NCBI GenBank assembly: GCA_945885775.1
Contig: CAMCZF010000004.1
Span: forward strand, 1-34,658
Direction: 5' to 3'
From: Rhodoferax sp. OV413
GTDB lineage: Bacteria; Pseudomonadota; Gammaproteobacteria; Burkholderiales; Burkholderiaceae_C
DNA length: 34,658 nt
Under the pieces are notes generated by a model. It searched no databases, was not told the origin of the DNA, and saw only the letters and a program-made list of their open reading frames with translations. Numbering within the stretch: position 1 is the first letter of the stretch; each line of letters begins with the position of its first letter. The position numbers and the translations under genes are program-made. Below, one piece after another: positions 1-8,568 of this stretch.

Positions 1-447
1 GGGGCCACTAACGGCTGGCGAATGAACGACGTGCTGGCTTCCAGCGAGGTGGTCAAGCTCATCCACGACGAGATACCCTTGGTGCCGGTAAGCGCATCAA
101 ACCTTGGTGAAACAGCCGAACGCTGGGGCTACGCCGACGCTGACGGCCATTGGGATGCTTCGGCCGGTGAAATAGGTGTAATCAGCAGCGTGACCCAAGC
201 CTTCTGCTCGGATTGCAACCGGGCCAGGTTGTCAACTGAGGGCAAGCTGTACCTCTGCCTCTTTGCCAACCAGGGCCATGACCTGCGGGCACTGCTGCGC
301 AACCAGGTGCCGCATGCTGACTTGGAGTCGGCAATTGGTCATATTTGGCGAGGCCGGGCAGATCGCTATTCCGAATTACGCAGTTCCCAGGCCCCAGACA
401 CCGGGGTCGGGCTGCGGCGGGTCGAAATGAGTTACATCGGTGGCTGA
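1..447 (+). CDS. moaA: GTP 3',8-cyclase MoaA, C-terminal part (5' end outside window)
   Basis: MoaA is the radical-SAM enzyme that, with MoaC, converts GTP to cyclic pyranopterin monophosphate, the first step of molybdenum cofactor synthesis in the cytoplasm. The frame is open from base 1, so the gene is cut by the window edge and the N-terminal radical-SAM CxxxCxxC motif is not visible. About 148 C-terminal residues remain. They contain the second cluster-binding motif [10 protein letters not shown] followed by a third cysteine in LYLCLF, which binds the C-terminal 4Fe-4S cluster and GTP. The protein ends in Tyr-Ile-Gly-Gly, matching the conserved terminal GG needed for MoaA activity. The stop overlaps the start of mobA by 8 bp, indicating translational coupling. 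Confidence is high from motif and context. Confidence 0.95.
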   Translation, partial: GATNGWRMNDVLASSEVVKLIHDEIPLVPVSASNLGETAERWGYADADGHWDASAGEIGVISSVTQAFCSDCNRARLSTEGKLYLCLFANQGHDLRALLRNQVPHADLESAIGHIWRGRADRYSELRSSQAPDTGVGLRRVEMSYIGG

Positions 448-1081
448 CTTGATCGGGCCTGACGATATTACGGCGCTGATTCTGGCCGGCGGCCGCGGCT
501 CGCGCATGGGAGGCGTAGACAAAGGGTTGCAGAGCTTCAACGGCCTGCCGCTGGCGCTGCACACCTTGTCGCGGCTGCAAATGGGCGGCTTCGTGGGTCA
601 AACGCTGATCAACGCCAACCGTAATCTCGCCGCCTATGAATCCTTTGGCGCCTCTGTTTGGCCAGACGTACTGCCTGACTACGCCGGTCCATTGGCTGGC
701 TTTCTGACTGGCCTGGAGCGCTGCGAAACCGCTTTCCTGATGACTGTGCCCTGCGACACCCCGCGACTGCCGCTTGACCTGGTACCTCGTCTGGCCCAGG
801 CCCTGACCGACCAGGATGCCGATATCGCCATGGTTGCCGCACCCGAGGTGGATCATCACGGGACCCTAAGCCTTCGTGCTCAGCCGGTGTTTTGTCTGCT
901 CCGGGTCACGCTGCTGGAAAGTTTGGTGACGTTCACCCACCAGGGTGGGCGCAAAATTGATGCCTGGACCAAGCAGCACAAAACAGTGTTGGTACCATTC
1001 GATCTGGCCGGCGACGACCCACAGGCATTTTTCAATGCCAACACCTTGGCCGAGTTACGTGATTTGGAGGGCCGCAGTTGA
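440..1081 (+). CDS. mobA: Molybdenum cofactor guanylyltransferase MobA
   Basis: MobA transfers GMP from GTP to molybdopterin to make the bis-MGD cofactor used by DMSO-reductase-family enzymes. The 213-residue protein has the nucleotidyltransferase signature [15 protein letters not shown] near residues 14-28 and the metal-binding CDTPRLP segment around residues 104-110. Its length is close to the family's usual 190-210. The start is a GTG at 440, inside the last codons of moaA (8-bp overlap). The stop TGA overlaps the TTG start of moeA. Tight coupling on both sides indicates one moa-mob-moe operon. Its presence suggests that the organism uses MGD-type molybdoenzymes such as nitrate reductase or formate dehydrogenase (inference). 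Confidence 0.93.
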   Translation: MADLIGPDDITALILAGGRGSRMGGVDKGLQSFNGLPLALHTLSRLQMGGFVGQTLINANRNLAAYESFGASVWPDVLPDYAGPLAGFLTGLERCETAFLMTVPCDTPRLPLDLVPRLAQALTDQDADIAMVAAPEVDHHGTLSLRAQPVFCLLRVTLLESLVTFTHQGGRKIDAWTKQHKTVLVPFDLAGDDPQAFFNANTLAELRDLEGRS

Positions 1082-2346
1082 GGCCGTCGCTGGCAGCCAT
1101 TGCAGCCGAACTGCAAGGTTATGACCCGCAGGCCTTGCGGGTGGACGAGGTCAATGCCTTCTTGTCGCGGCTCGCAGAACCCGTGACGGGGCATGAGCAC
1201 ATCGATCTGTTCCAGTCGCTGGGCCGGATTCTGGCGCAGGACTTGGTTTCTCCCATCAGTGTTCCAGCGCACGACAACTCTGCTATGGACGGCTATGCTT
1301 TCCGTGGCGCCACTTTATTACCTGATCGGGCCCTGGAGCTCAAAGTAGTGGGTACTGCGCTGGCAGGCGTTGCCTGGCGCGGCGAACTGGGCCCTGGCGA
1401 ATGCCTCAAGATCATGACTGGCGCCGTCATGCCAAGTGGCTTAGACACCGTGGCGCCTCAGGAGTTGGTGACCTTAAAGGATGAGCACATCATCATTCCA
1501 GCCGGAGTTTTGCGTCTAGGTGATAACCGCCGATTCAAGGGCGAAGACCTGGCTGAGGGACAAGCTGCGCTATTAAAAGGTGAGCGCATAAGCCCCGCAG
1601 CTCTTGGGCTGGTGGCCAGTTTGGGCATTAGACAATTGCCGGTCTTTCGGCGAATCAAGGTAGCCTATTTTTCCACCGGCGACGAGATATTGAGCCTGGG
1701 CGAGCCGCCGCGCGAGGGTGCGGTGTATGACAGCAACCGCTACACGGTCTTTGGCCTACTGACCAAGCTCGGCTGCGAGGTGATCGACCTTGGCGTGATC
1801 CGTGACGAGCCGGCTTTGTTGGAAGCCGCCTTTGCTGAAGCCGCCGAACGCTGTGATGCCATCATTACCAGTGGCGGCGTCAGCGTGGGCGAGGCTGACT
1901 TCACGAAAGCCATGATGAAAAAACTGGGCGATGTCGCATTCTGGAAAATTGCCATGCGCCCTGGGCGGCCGATGGCGGTCGGGCGAATCGGCAACGCGCT
2001 GCTGTTTGGCCTGCCCGGCAACCCGGTGGCCGTGATGGTCACTTTTATGGCCTTTGTGCGCCCGGCGCTGCTCCAGTTGATGGGCAGCACTGCCCCATCG
2101 CTGCCTTTGCTGAAGGCGCAAAGCCTGGAGACATTACGCAAAAAACCAGGTCGCACCGAATACCAACGTGGCATCGTCAGCAACGCCGCCGACGGGTCAC
2201 TGACGGTCAGGACAACCGGCAACCAGGGCTCTGGCGTGCTGAGCTCCATGGTCCAGGCCAACGGTTTGATCGTGTTGCACCACCATCAAGGTCACGTGGC
2301 ACCAGGTGACACAGTCGACGTCATGATGTTCGACGGCGCGATCTAG
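1078..2346 (+). CDS. moeA: Molybdopterin molybdenumtransferase MoeA
   Basis: MoeA inserts molybdate into adenylylated molybdopterin, the metal-insertion step of cofactor synthesis. The 422-residue protein has the N-terminal [13 protein letters not shown] segment, the MoCF-binding core [12 protein letters not shown], and RPGRPMAVG followed by the GLPGNPVA motif. Its length matches the family's roughly 400-420 residues. I choose the TTG at 1078 because a GGAGG sits 7 bases upstream and TTGA overlaps the mobA stop. No ATG lies near this end of the frame. The gene ends 24 bp before the convergent RND pump gene, and I see no hairpin terminator between them. Confidence 0.93.
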   Translation: MRPSLAAIAAELQGYDPQALRVDEVNAFLSRLAEPVTGHEHIDLFQSLGRILAQDLVSPISVPAHDNSAMDGYAFRGATLLPDRALELKVVGTALAGVAWRGELGPGECLKIMTGAVMPSGLDTVAPQELVTLKDEHIIIPAGVLRLGDNRRFKGEDLAEGQAALLKGERISPAALGLVASLGIRQLPVFRRIKVAYFSTGDEILSLGEPPREGAVYDSNRYTVFGLLTKLGCEVIDLGVIRDEPALLEAAFAEAAERCDAIITSGGVSVGEADFTKAMMKKLGDVAFWKIAMRPGRPMAVGRIGNALLFGLPGNPVAVMVTFMAFVRPALLQLMGSTAPSLPLLKAQSLETLRKKPGRTEYQRGIVSNAADGSLTVRTTGNQGSGVLSSMVQANGLIVLHHHQGHVAPGDTVDVMMFDGAI

Positions 2347-2370
2347 ACCCGCCACCGAACCCGAAGCACC

Positions 2371-5300
2371 TTATTTGACCAGCACCACCTCAGGCGCAGG
2401 GCTTGCCGCCATGACAGGCGGCGCTGGGTGATGCGCAGCATCAGGGTCCAGCGTTGCTTCTTTCTTCGCACCCGGCGCATGCTTGCGTGCGAGCAGGGTG
2501 TACATGGTAGGCACGACAAAAATCGTCAACAAGGTCCCTAGACTCATGCCGCCCACGATCACCCAGCCGATCTGGCGTCGGCTTTCAGCACCGGCACCCG
2601 TTGCAAGTGCCAGGGGTAGTGCACCCAGAACCATCGCCCCGGTGGTCATCATGATAGGCCGTAGTCGTTGCGAAGCCGACTTCTTGATGGCAGATAGAGC
2701 ATCCAGGCCCTGCTCACGCAACTGGTTAGCGAACTCGACGATCAGAATGCCGTGCTTGGTAATTAAACCCACCAGCGTGATCAGACCGATTTGACTGAAG
2801 ACGTTTAGCGTCCCGCCCGAATATTTGAGGGCCAGCAGGGCACCTGCCATTGACAAGGGGACGCTAAGCAGAATAACAAATGGGTCGACAAAACTCTCAA
2901 ACTGCGCTGCCAAAACCAGAAAAATGAACACCATGGCCAGCACAAACACCAGTGACAGTGAGTCCGCCGACTTGCGGAATTCCCGGCTGGAGCCATTAAG
3001 GTCGGTGGCGTAACCTGGCTTGAGTACTTTCTTGGCTGTGGCATCCATGAAGTCCAACGCTTCTCCAACCGAGTAGTCTGCTGACAGGTTCGACGTGATC
3101 GATGCAGAGCGTCGCTGCCCGAAGTGGTTCAGCTCGCGCGGCACAACCACCTCACGAATCTTGACCAGCGCCGCCAGCGGAATCATGGTGTCATTGCGGC
3201 CACGTACAAAGATCTTTTCAATATCGTCCGGTGTGGCTCGCCCGCTGGCATTGGTTTGCACGATCACATCGTATTGCTCGCCATCACGCTTGTAGCGTGT
3301 CACCTTGCGCCCACCCAGCATCGTCTCGACAGCGCGTGCAATCAGGTCAACGCCGACCCCCATGTCCGCCGCACGCTCCCGATCGACCTCGAGTTTGATT
3401 TCAGGCTTATTCAGTCGTAAATCGGTATCAACCTGAACAAAGCCAGGATTTTTTGCCAACTCATCCTGAAACGCCCGCACGGTCTGCGCCAAATTTTGGT
3501 AACTGTCAGACGTGATGATGACAAAATTGATCGGCCTTTGGATGAACCCTTGCCCCAGTGACGGTGGCGTAACGGGAAATGCTGTCACCCCTGACATGCT
3601 GGCGACACGTGGTGTCATTTCTCGCGCCATCTCAATCGTGGTTCGTTTGCGGTCTTCCCAGGGAACGGCCCGGAAAAAGATATTACCCTGCGCGACAGTG
3701 GGGTTGCCAACGGTGGCGAACACCCGGTCAAACTCAGGATAACCCTCGCCGATGCGCTCAATGGCCTTGGCATAACGGTTGGTGTAGTCCAGGGTGGCGC
3801 CGTCGGGACCGTTGATCTGCGCGACGACCACACCTCGGTCTTCCAAGGGTGACAGTTCGCGCTTGAGGTCACCCAGAACGAACCAAGAAACAAAGCCGCT
3901 GCCCACCATCACCAACAGCACCACCCAGCGGTGCCGCAGTGTCCAGTTAAGCGTATGGTTGTAGCCACGGGTGATGGCCTGGAGAACCACCTCCATACCC
4001 CGATCGAACCATGACGGCTTAGGGTTGTGGCGCAACAGCACCGACGACAGCATGGGCGACAGGGTAAGCGCCACAATGCCCGACACCACCACAGCGCCAG
4101 CCAAGGCCAGCGCAAACTCGGTGAACAATCGACCAGTGCGGCCTGGTGCAAAGGCCAGCGGGGCGTAAACCGCCACCAGCGTCATGGTCATGGCCACAAT
4201 GGCAAAGCCAACCTCTCGCGCACCGCGAATGGCGGCCTGAAATGGTGCCATGCCATCCTCAATATGGCGATAGATATTCTCCAGCATGACGATGGCGTCG
4301 TCCACCACCAATCCGATAGCCAGCACCAGGGCCAGCAGCGTCAGGGTATTGATGCTGAAGCCAGCCAGCGCCATCAAAGCAAACGAACCGATGAGCGAAA
4401 CCGGAATGGTCAGCAGGGGGATGATGGACGCCCGCAAGGTCCGCAAAAACACAAAGATCACCAGCGCCACCAAAACCGACGCTTCTACGATGGTCATGAA
4501 CACGCCCTTTATTGAGCGGTCAATAAAGACAGAATTGTCATTAGCCACCTCGATTAGCACGCCCGGCGGTAGGTCGCGCTGGACTTTGACCATCAGTTGC
4601 CGCACACCTTTAGACAACTCAAGCGGATTAGCAGTCGCTTGGCGGATCACCCCAACGCCGATGGCATCGCGACCATTCAGTCGCACGCTTGAGCGCTCGT
4701 CGACGGGTCCCTGCTGCACTCGGGCGACATCGGCAATACGGATAGGCAGCCCGTTGACCGTGCGAATGACAACCTGCGCGAAGTCCTGGGGCCGCTGCAA
4801 ATCGGTCGCAGCGGTCACATTGAACTCACGCAGTCGGCTCTCGATACGTCCGGCCGGCACTTCCAGATTAGACCGACGAAGCGCATCCTCGAGGTCCTGA
4901 ATGGTCAAGCGGTAAGCGGCTAGTTTGTCTGGATCTACCCAGATTCGCATCGAAAACTTGCGTTCGCCCCGCACCACCACATCGGCAGCGCCTTTGGCCG
5001 TTTGCAGCACTGGCTTCACCAGTGTATTGGCCATCTCGGACAACTGCAGTGAATTATGCGTGTCCGAGCTCATCGCCAAAAAAATCACCGGGAAAGCATC
5101 GGCCTCCACTTTGGCGATCACAGGCTCATCGATACCCTGCGGCAGCCGTTGACGAACGCGAGTGACTTTGTCCCTGACGTCGGCCGCGGCCGAATCTGCG
5201 TCTCGGGTCAGGGCGAATCGCACCGATATCTGACTGCGCTCCTGTCGACTGGACGACGTGATGACATCGACCCCTTCAATGCCGGCCAACGAGTCCTCCA

Positions 5301-5499
5301 GCACCTTGGTCACCTGACCCTCCATGACCTCGCTCGATGCACCAGTGAACACGGTAGTCACAGAAACGACGGGTTCGTCAATCTTCGGATATTCACGAAC
5401 GGTAAGCCGGTCGAAAGACACCGCGCCGATCAGCACGACCAGCAGCGACAGCACGGTTGCGAAGACCGGACGTCGGATAGAGGTTTCAGCAAGTTGCAT
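2371..5499 (-). CDS. RND-family multidrug efflux pump, inner-membrane permease (AcrB/MexB type)
   Basis: This is a proton-driven inner-membrane trimeric pump that exports drugs or other amphiphiles with a periplasmic adaptor and an outer-membrane channel. Its 1042 residues match HAE-1 RND pumps. It starts with the typical N-terminal segment SIRRPVFATVLSLL (TM1). The proton-relay aspartate pair is present as VVDDAIVM (Asp400/Asp401) in TM4, and the usual pattern of six further TM segments follows residue 340 and again residue 850. The C-terminal cytoplasmic tail is rich in Ala and Pro. It lies 18 bp downstream of the adaptor gene, so the two are co-transcribed. No outer-membrane factor or regulator gene is adjacent. 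Substrate cannot be told from sequence, and I cannot assign a specific gene name. Confidence 0.93.
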   Translation of the reverse strand: MQLAETSIRRPVFATVLSLLVVLIGAVSFDRLTVREYPKIDEPVVSVTTVFTGASSEVMEGQVTKVLEDSLAGIEGVDVITSSSRQERSQISVRFALTRDADSAAADVRDKVTRVRQRLPQGIDEPVIAKVEADAFPVIFLAMSSDTHNSLQLSEMANTLVKPVLQTAKGAADVVVRGERKFSMRIWVDPDKLAAYRLTIQDLEDALRRSNLEVPAGRIESRLREFNVTAATDLQRPQDFAQVVIRTVNGLPIRIADVARVQQGPVDERSSVRLNGRDAIGVGVIRQATANPLELSKGVRQLMVKVQRDLPPGVLIEVANDNSVFIDRSIKGVFMTIVEASVLVALVIFVFLRTLRASIIPLLTIPVSLIGSFALMALAGFSINTLTLLALVLAIGLVVDDAIVMLENIYRHIEDGMAPFQAAIRGAREVGFAIVAMTMTLVAVYAPLAFAPGRTGRLFTEFALALAGAVVVSGIVALTLSPMLSSVLLRHNPKPSWFDRGMEVVLQAITRGYNHTLNWTLRHRWVVLLVMVGSGFVSWFVLGDLKRELSPLEDRGVVVAQINGPDGATLDYTNRYAKAIERIGEGYPEFDRVFATVGNPTVAQGNIFFRAVPWEDRKRTTIEMAREMTPRVASMSGVTAFPVTPPSLGQGFIQRPINFVIITSDSYQNLAQTVRAFQDELAKNPGFVQVDTDLRLNKPEIKLEVDRERAADMGVGVDLIARAVETMLGGRKVTRYKRDGEQYDVIVQTNASGRATPDDIEKIFVRGRNDTMIPLAALVKIREVVVPRELNHFGQRRSASITSNLSADYSVGEALDFMDATAKKVLKPGYATDLNGSSREFRKSADSLSLVFVLAMVFIFLVLAAQFESFVDPFVILLSVPLSMAGALLALKYSGGTLNVFSQIGLITLVGLITKHGILIVEFANQLREQGLDALSAIKKSASQRLRPIMMTTGAMVLGALPLALATGAGAESRRQIGWVIVGGMSLGTLLTIFVVPTMYTLLARKHAPGAKKEATLDPDAAHHPAPPVMAASPAPEVVLVK

Positions 5500-5517
5500 G
5501 GTGTGGCATTTCGGTAA

Positions 5518-7038
5518 TTAGCGGCTGGCCGCCGCGGCCGGAGGTGAGGCGCTCGGGCCAGGGGCGCTAGCGCCAGCGCCAGGAGCTCCAGCCTGAGGCG
5601 GTCGGCCCAGCTCAACCACGCGCAGCCCCGTACCATCCCGTTGCAACCTCTGCTGCCCAGCAACCACCACGGTTTGCCCCTCACTCAGACCATCGGTCAC
5701 CTCCACTTTGCCCGCGCGTCGGGCGCCAAGTTTGACCTCCTGGCGCTGAGACACGAACTTGGTATCAGGCGCTAGCGCTGGCGCAGAAGCGGCTACAGCC
5801 GGCGGCAGTGCGCCAGGCTCAACAACTTTAAACACAAATTGCCGGCCACCCTGAGGAACGATGGCCTCCTCAGGCACAACCAGGGCTGCTTCATTCACCG
5901 AGAACACGGCGGTCACGCGCGCAAACATGCCTGGCCTCAGCGGTGCGGGGCCTCCCGCAGGGGCTGCGCGTCCAGCCGCAGCGGCTGGCGTTGCAGGCCG
6001 AGCGCTTGGGGTAATCGCGTCCGGCGGACAACCCAGCGCCTCATAGGGACTGGCTGCACGTGACACAGGGCCAGACTCTGGCGCTGCATTGGGACGGGCC
6101 GCAGCCGGGCGTGCTGGTCGTGCCTTGGGGGCCGAGGCTGCCCCTGCAGGTGCAGCCGCCGGCCTGCCACCACCGCCAGCCCCCGGTGGGGTGGCAGCCT
6201 CACCCATGTTATTCGGCAGGACAGCTCGGACACCCACCGAGCGGCCATTGACGTCCAGCAAAGGGTCAAGCGCTTCGATGCGCGCCTTGAATTTACGTCC
6301 TGGCACGGCATCGAGCAGCAGTTCGACTTGCTGCTGAAGCTTTATTTTTCCTTGAAAACGCTCAGGCAAGCGGAAATCCACATACATGCTGCTGGTGTCT
6401 TCCAGGTTGACCAAGTCGGCCCCATCCTTGACGAAATCACCCAAGTTGATGTTTCTGATCCCCAATGTACCGTCAAAGGGCGCCAACAGGACCATGCGCG
6501 ACAACCGGGCGCAAGACAGTCCCAATTGGGCTTCTGCAACCTGCAAACTGGCGGCACTTTCATCCAGCACCCGCTTGGCCACGAAATTCTGGGCGACCAA
6601 CTCTTCATTCCGCTTTAAATTGGCTTTGGCGATGGAGACCTGCGCCAGTGCCTGACGCAGGTCAGCACGTTGTAAGGCATCATCAAGCTGAACAAGCATC
6701 TGCCCTTTGCGTACCCTAGCGCCATCGGTGAAGCCCAATTCCTTGATTCGGCCCGCTATTTCGGGGCGCAGCATCACGCTCTGGCGAGATCGAAGGGTTC
6801 CTACCGCCTGGGCATCGTCGCGCAACGACATGGTCTCGACTTTAGCAACCTCCACCCCCGCCGCTCGGGGAACAGCCGGGCCAGAAGCCGCTCTTGCCGG
6901 CGCACCAGCCGGTGCTCCCCCAGCGCCAGCCACTATTTCCTTAGGCCCCGTCGGTTTGGACTGGTACCACCAGGCCGCTCCTGAAACGGCCACAATGCCG
7001 AGAATAGCGACCACGGGGTAAATTATTTTTTTGACCAT
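5518..7038 (-). CDS. RND efflux periplasmic adaptor (membrane fusion protein) with Ala/Pro-rich insertions
   Basis: This is the adaptor of the RND system encoded just downstream. It has one N-terminal membrane anchor (about residues 5-24). A biotinyl-lipoyl half motif follows at residues 86-121 (RPEIAGRIKELGF, then VRKGQMLVQLDD), then a short alpha-hairpin (122-175), the second lipoyl half (184-207) and the beta-barrel domain. At 506 residues it is longer than the usual 370-420. The excess comes mostly from an Ala/Pro/Gly-rich block at about residues 281-366, between VRAVLPNN and LRPGMFARV, which are normally almost adjacent. Shorter Ala/Pro stretches occur after the anchor, near residues 407-430, and at the C terminus. 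There is no strong Shine-Dalgarno before the ATG. The 175 bp upstream (7039-7213) must hold the promoter, but I see no convincing -35/-10 pair. Confidence 0.9.
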   Translation of the reverse strand: MVKKIIYPVVAILGIVAVSGAAWWYQSKPTGPKEIVAGAGGAPAGAPARAASGPAVPRAAGVEVAKVETMSLRDDAQAVGTLRSRQSVMLRPEIAGRIKELGFTDGARVRKGQMLVQLDDALQRADLRQALAQVSIAKANLKRNEELVAQNFVAKRVLDESAASLQVAEAQLGLSCARLSRMVLLAPFDGTLGIRNINLGDFVKDGADLVNLEDTSSMYVDFRLPERFQGKIKLQQQVELLLDAVPGRKFKARIEALDPLLDVNGRSVGVRAVLPNNMGEAATPPGAGGGGRPAAAPAGAASAPKARPARPAAARPNAAPESGPVSRAASPYEALGCPPDAITPSARPATPAAAAGRAAPAGGPAPLRPGMFARVTAVFSVNEAALVVPEEAIVPQGGRQFVFKVVEPGALPPAVAASAPALAPDTKFVSQRQEVKLGARRAGKVEVTDGLSEGQTVVVAGQQRLQRDGTGLRVVELGRPPQAGAPGAGASAPGPSASPPAAAASR

Positions 7039-7213
7039 GAGCTTGCCGTTGCAACAAAGTTATCGAAGGTGCCAATGGCCTCGCGCCGAACGGCAAAACC
7101 GCAAATGTAGCAGCCCTTGCGCCAAATCAATGACAGGCCCAGCAATAAACTACACACAGGTTACACCAGCGTGGCGTTCATCGGCCGGTACGCAGATACG
7201 TCGCACTTTGGCT

Positions 7214-7663
7214 TCAGCGCGCCTGTAGCACCTGTGCGACGCCACGATTGGCTAAGGCATCGGCACGTTCATTACCTGGGTCACCGTTGTGACCCCTGAC
7301 CCAACGCCATTCGATCGCGTGGCCGGCCCCATTGACCAGGGCATCCAGCCTCTGCCAGAGGTCAACGTTTTTGACCGGCTGCTTCGCTGCGGTCTTCCAA
7401 GCCCTGGCCTTCCAACCTGGGAGCCATTCAGTCATTCCCTTGAGCACATACTGGCTATCTACATGCAAGATCACATGGCAGGGTCGTTTCAAGGCCGTCA
7501 GCGCTTCAATTACCGCCAACATCTCCATTCGATTATTTGTGGTTTCCAATTCGCCACCACACAATTCTTTTTGTATACCCTTCGATTTGAGTAGGGCACC
7601 CCAACCGCCCGGTCCAGGGTTGCCCTTGCAGGCGCCGTCGGTGTAGATCTCTATCCGGTTCAA
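7214..7663 (-). CDS. rnhA: Ribonuclease HI
   Basis: RNase HI cleaves the RNA strand of RNA/DNA hybrids such as R-loops and lagging-strand primers. The 149-residue protein has the full catalytic set: Asp9 in IYTDGA, Glu47 in NNRMEML, Asp69 in HVDSQY, His125 in VRGHNG and Asp135 in NERADAL. The open frame runs much further upstream into the methyltransferase gene. I choose the TTG at 7663 because GGAG lies 6 bases upstream, the resulting N terminus ([11 protein letters not shown]) matches the family, and the TTGA forms a 4-bp overlap with the methyltransferase stop. In E. coli the dnaQ gene follows nearby; here it does not. Confidence 0.95.
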   Translation of the reverse strand: MNRIEIYTDGACKGNPGPGGWGALLKSKGIQKELCGGELETTNNRMEMLAVIEALTALKRPCHVILHVDSQYVLKGMTEWLPGWKARAWKTAAKQPVKNVDLWQRLDALVNGAGHAIEWRWVRGHNGDPGNERADALANRGVAQVLQAR

Positions 7664-8448
7664 TGCAGACTCCGTTTGTTGTCGTCTTCGCTTTTCTTGG
7701 GCCCGCTTAACACGGCACTGTTGGCCACAGAAACCGGTGCACGTTGGGCCACACGCGCCGCCTTCCAGTTCGGGCTGAGAAGGGTCACACCACGCACCCG
7801 CTTGACAGCGACTAGAAAGTAGGCAGCACCAAATATATGCCACCAGCGCGCGCCAGCGTGGTCCATCCAATCCATCCGCTCTAACCACCTGCCGCTCTGA
7901 AAAGTTGGCCGATAGCAGCCAAAACGGCCCACCTCAACCTCAAAACCCAAAAGACGCACCCAGTCTCGAAGCCGCAGGTAGCCAATAAACTCATTCTGCG
8001 GCAGGAACGACTGTGCCAATCCCAGCTTTTGGTAAGCGCGAACACGGCGTTGCCGCAATCCCCACAGACTCAGCGGGTTCAGTCCGGTGATGATCGCACG
8101 CCCTTCCGGCACCAGCACCCTTTCAACCTCTCTCAAGGTGGCGTGTGGGTCAGGCGACAATTCAAGCGCGTGCGGCAACACGACCAAGTCTAGGCTGTTG
8201 GCGGGGAAAGGCAAAGCTGAAAATTCTGTCACGAGGTGGGCGCGAGTCTGCGGTGCCTGGCACGCCAACCAGCGGTGTGGCATCCGGTTGGCAGCGAGCG
8301 CATCGATCTCTGACAAACCGAGCTGCAGCGCATGAAAACCGAACACATCGGCTACGGCCAAGTCAAATTGCTGGCGTTCCCACGCCAGCAGGTACTGCCC
8401 AAGCGGAGAGTTAAGCCAATGCTGCAAACCTATAATTTGGTCATTCAT
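7660..8448 (-). CDS. YafS-like SAM-dependent methyltransferase
   Basis: This is a predicted class I methyltransferase of the type found next to rnhA in many proteobacteria (E. coli yafS). The recognisable part is the second half of the Methyltransf_11 fold: [20 protein letters not shown] around residues 92-112, followed by [21 protein letters not shown]. The glycine-rich motif I that normally binds SAM is not evident in the first half, so substrate and activity are uncertain. I prefer the ATG at 8448 (262 residues, N terminus [20 protein letters not shown]). An in-frame ATG at 8487 would add 13 residues, and neither start has a good Shine-Dalgarno. The stop overlaps the rnhA start. The gene is divergent from the lytic transglycosylase gene. 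Confidence 0.78.
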   Translation of the reverse strand: MNDQIIGLQHWLNSPLGQYLLAWERQQFDLAVADVFGFHALQLGLSEIDALAANRMPHRWLACQAPQTRAHLVTEFSALPFPANSLDLVVLPHALELSPDPHATLREVERVLVPEGRAIITGLNPLSLWGLRQRRVRAYQKLGLAQSFLPQNEFIGYLRLRDWVRLLGFEVEVGRFGCYRPTFQSGRWLERMDWMDHAGARWWHIFGAAYFLVAVKRVRGVTLLSPNWKAARVAQRAPVSVANSAVLSGPKKSEDDNKRSLH

Positions 8449-8568
8449 GAAATTTAAATCAGCCGCGGTCGCCGCAAGGGTCACCATTCAACCGCACAAC
8501 CAAAGACCACGGAGCAAGCAGTTGCAGAACACTGCGGCTCACAGGGTCCTGTCCTGGCTGACACTAAC

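Noticed and set aside
2347-2370. Possible bidirectional terminator between moeA and the RND pump
   Set aside because: The 24-bp gap has no inverted repeat and no T or A run.
4286-4900. Long open frame antisense to the RND pump gene
   Set aside because: It lies wholly inside a clear 1042-residue pump gene, has low-complexity Ser/Thr/Arg-rich content and no ribosome-binding site. It is a composition shadow.
7664-7888. N-terminal extension of rnhA
   Set aside because: The extra 75 residues overlap the methyltransferase gene in another frame and do not match RNase HI. The TTG at 7663 has a Shine-Dalgarno and gives the family N terminus.
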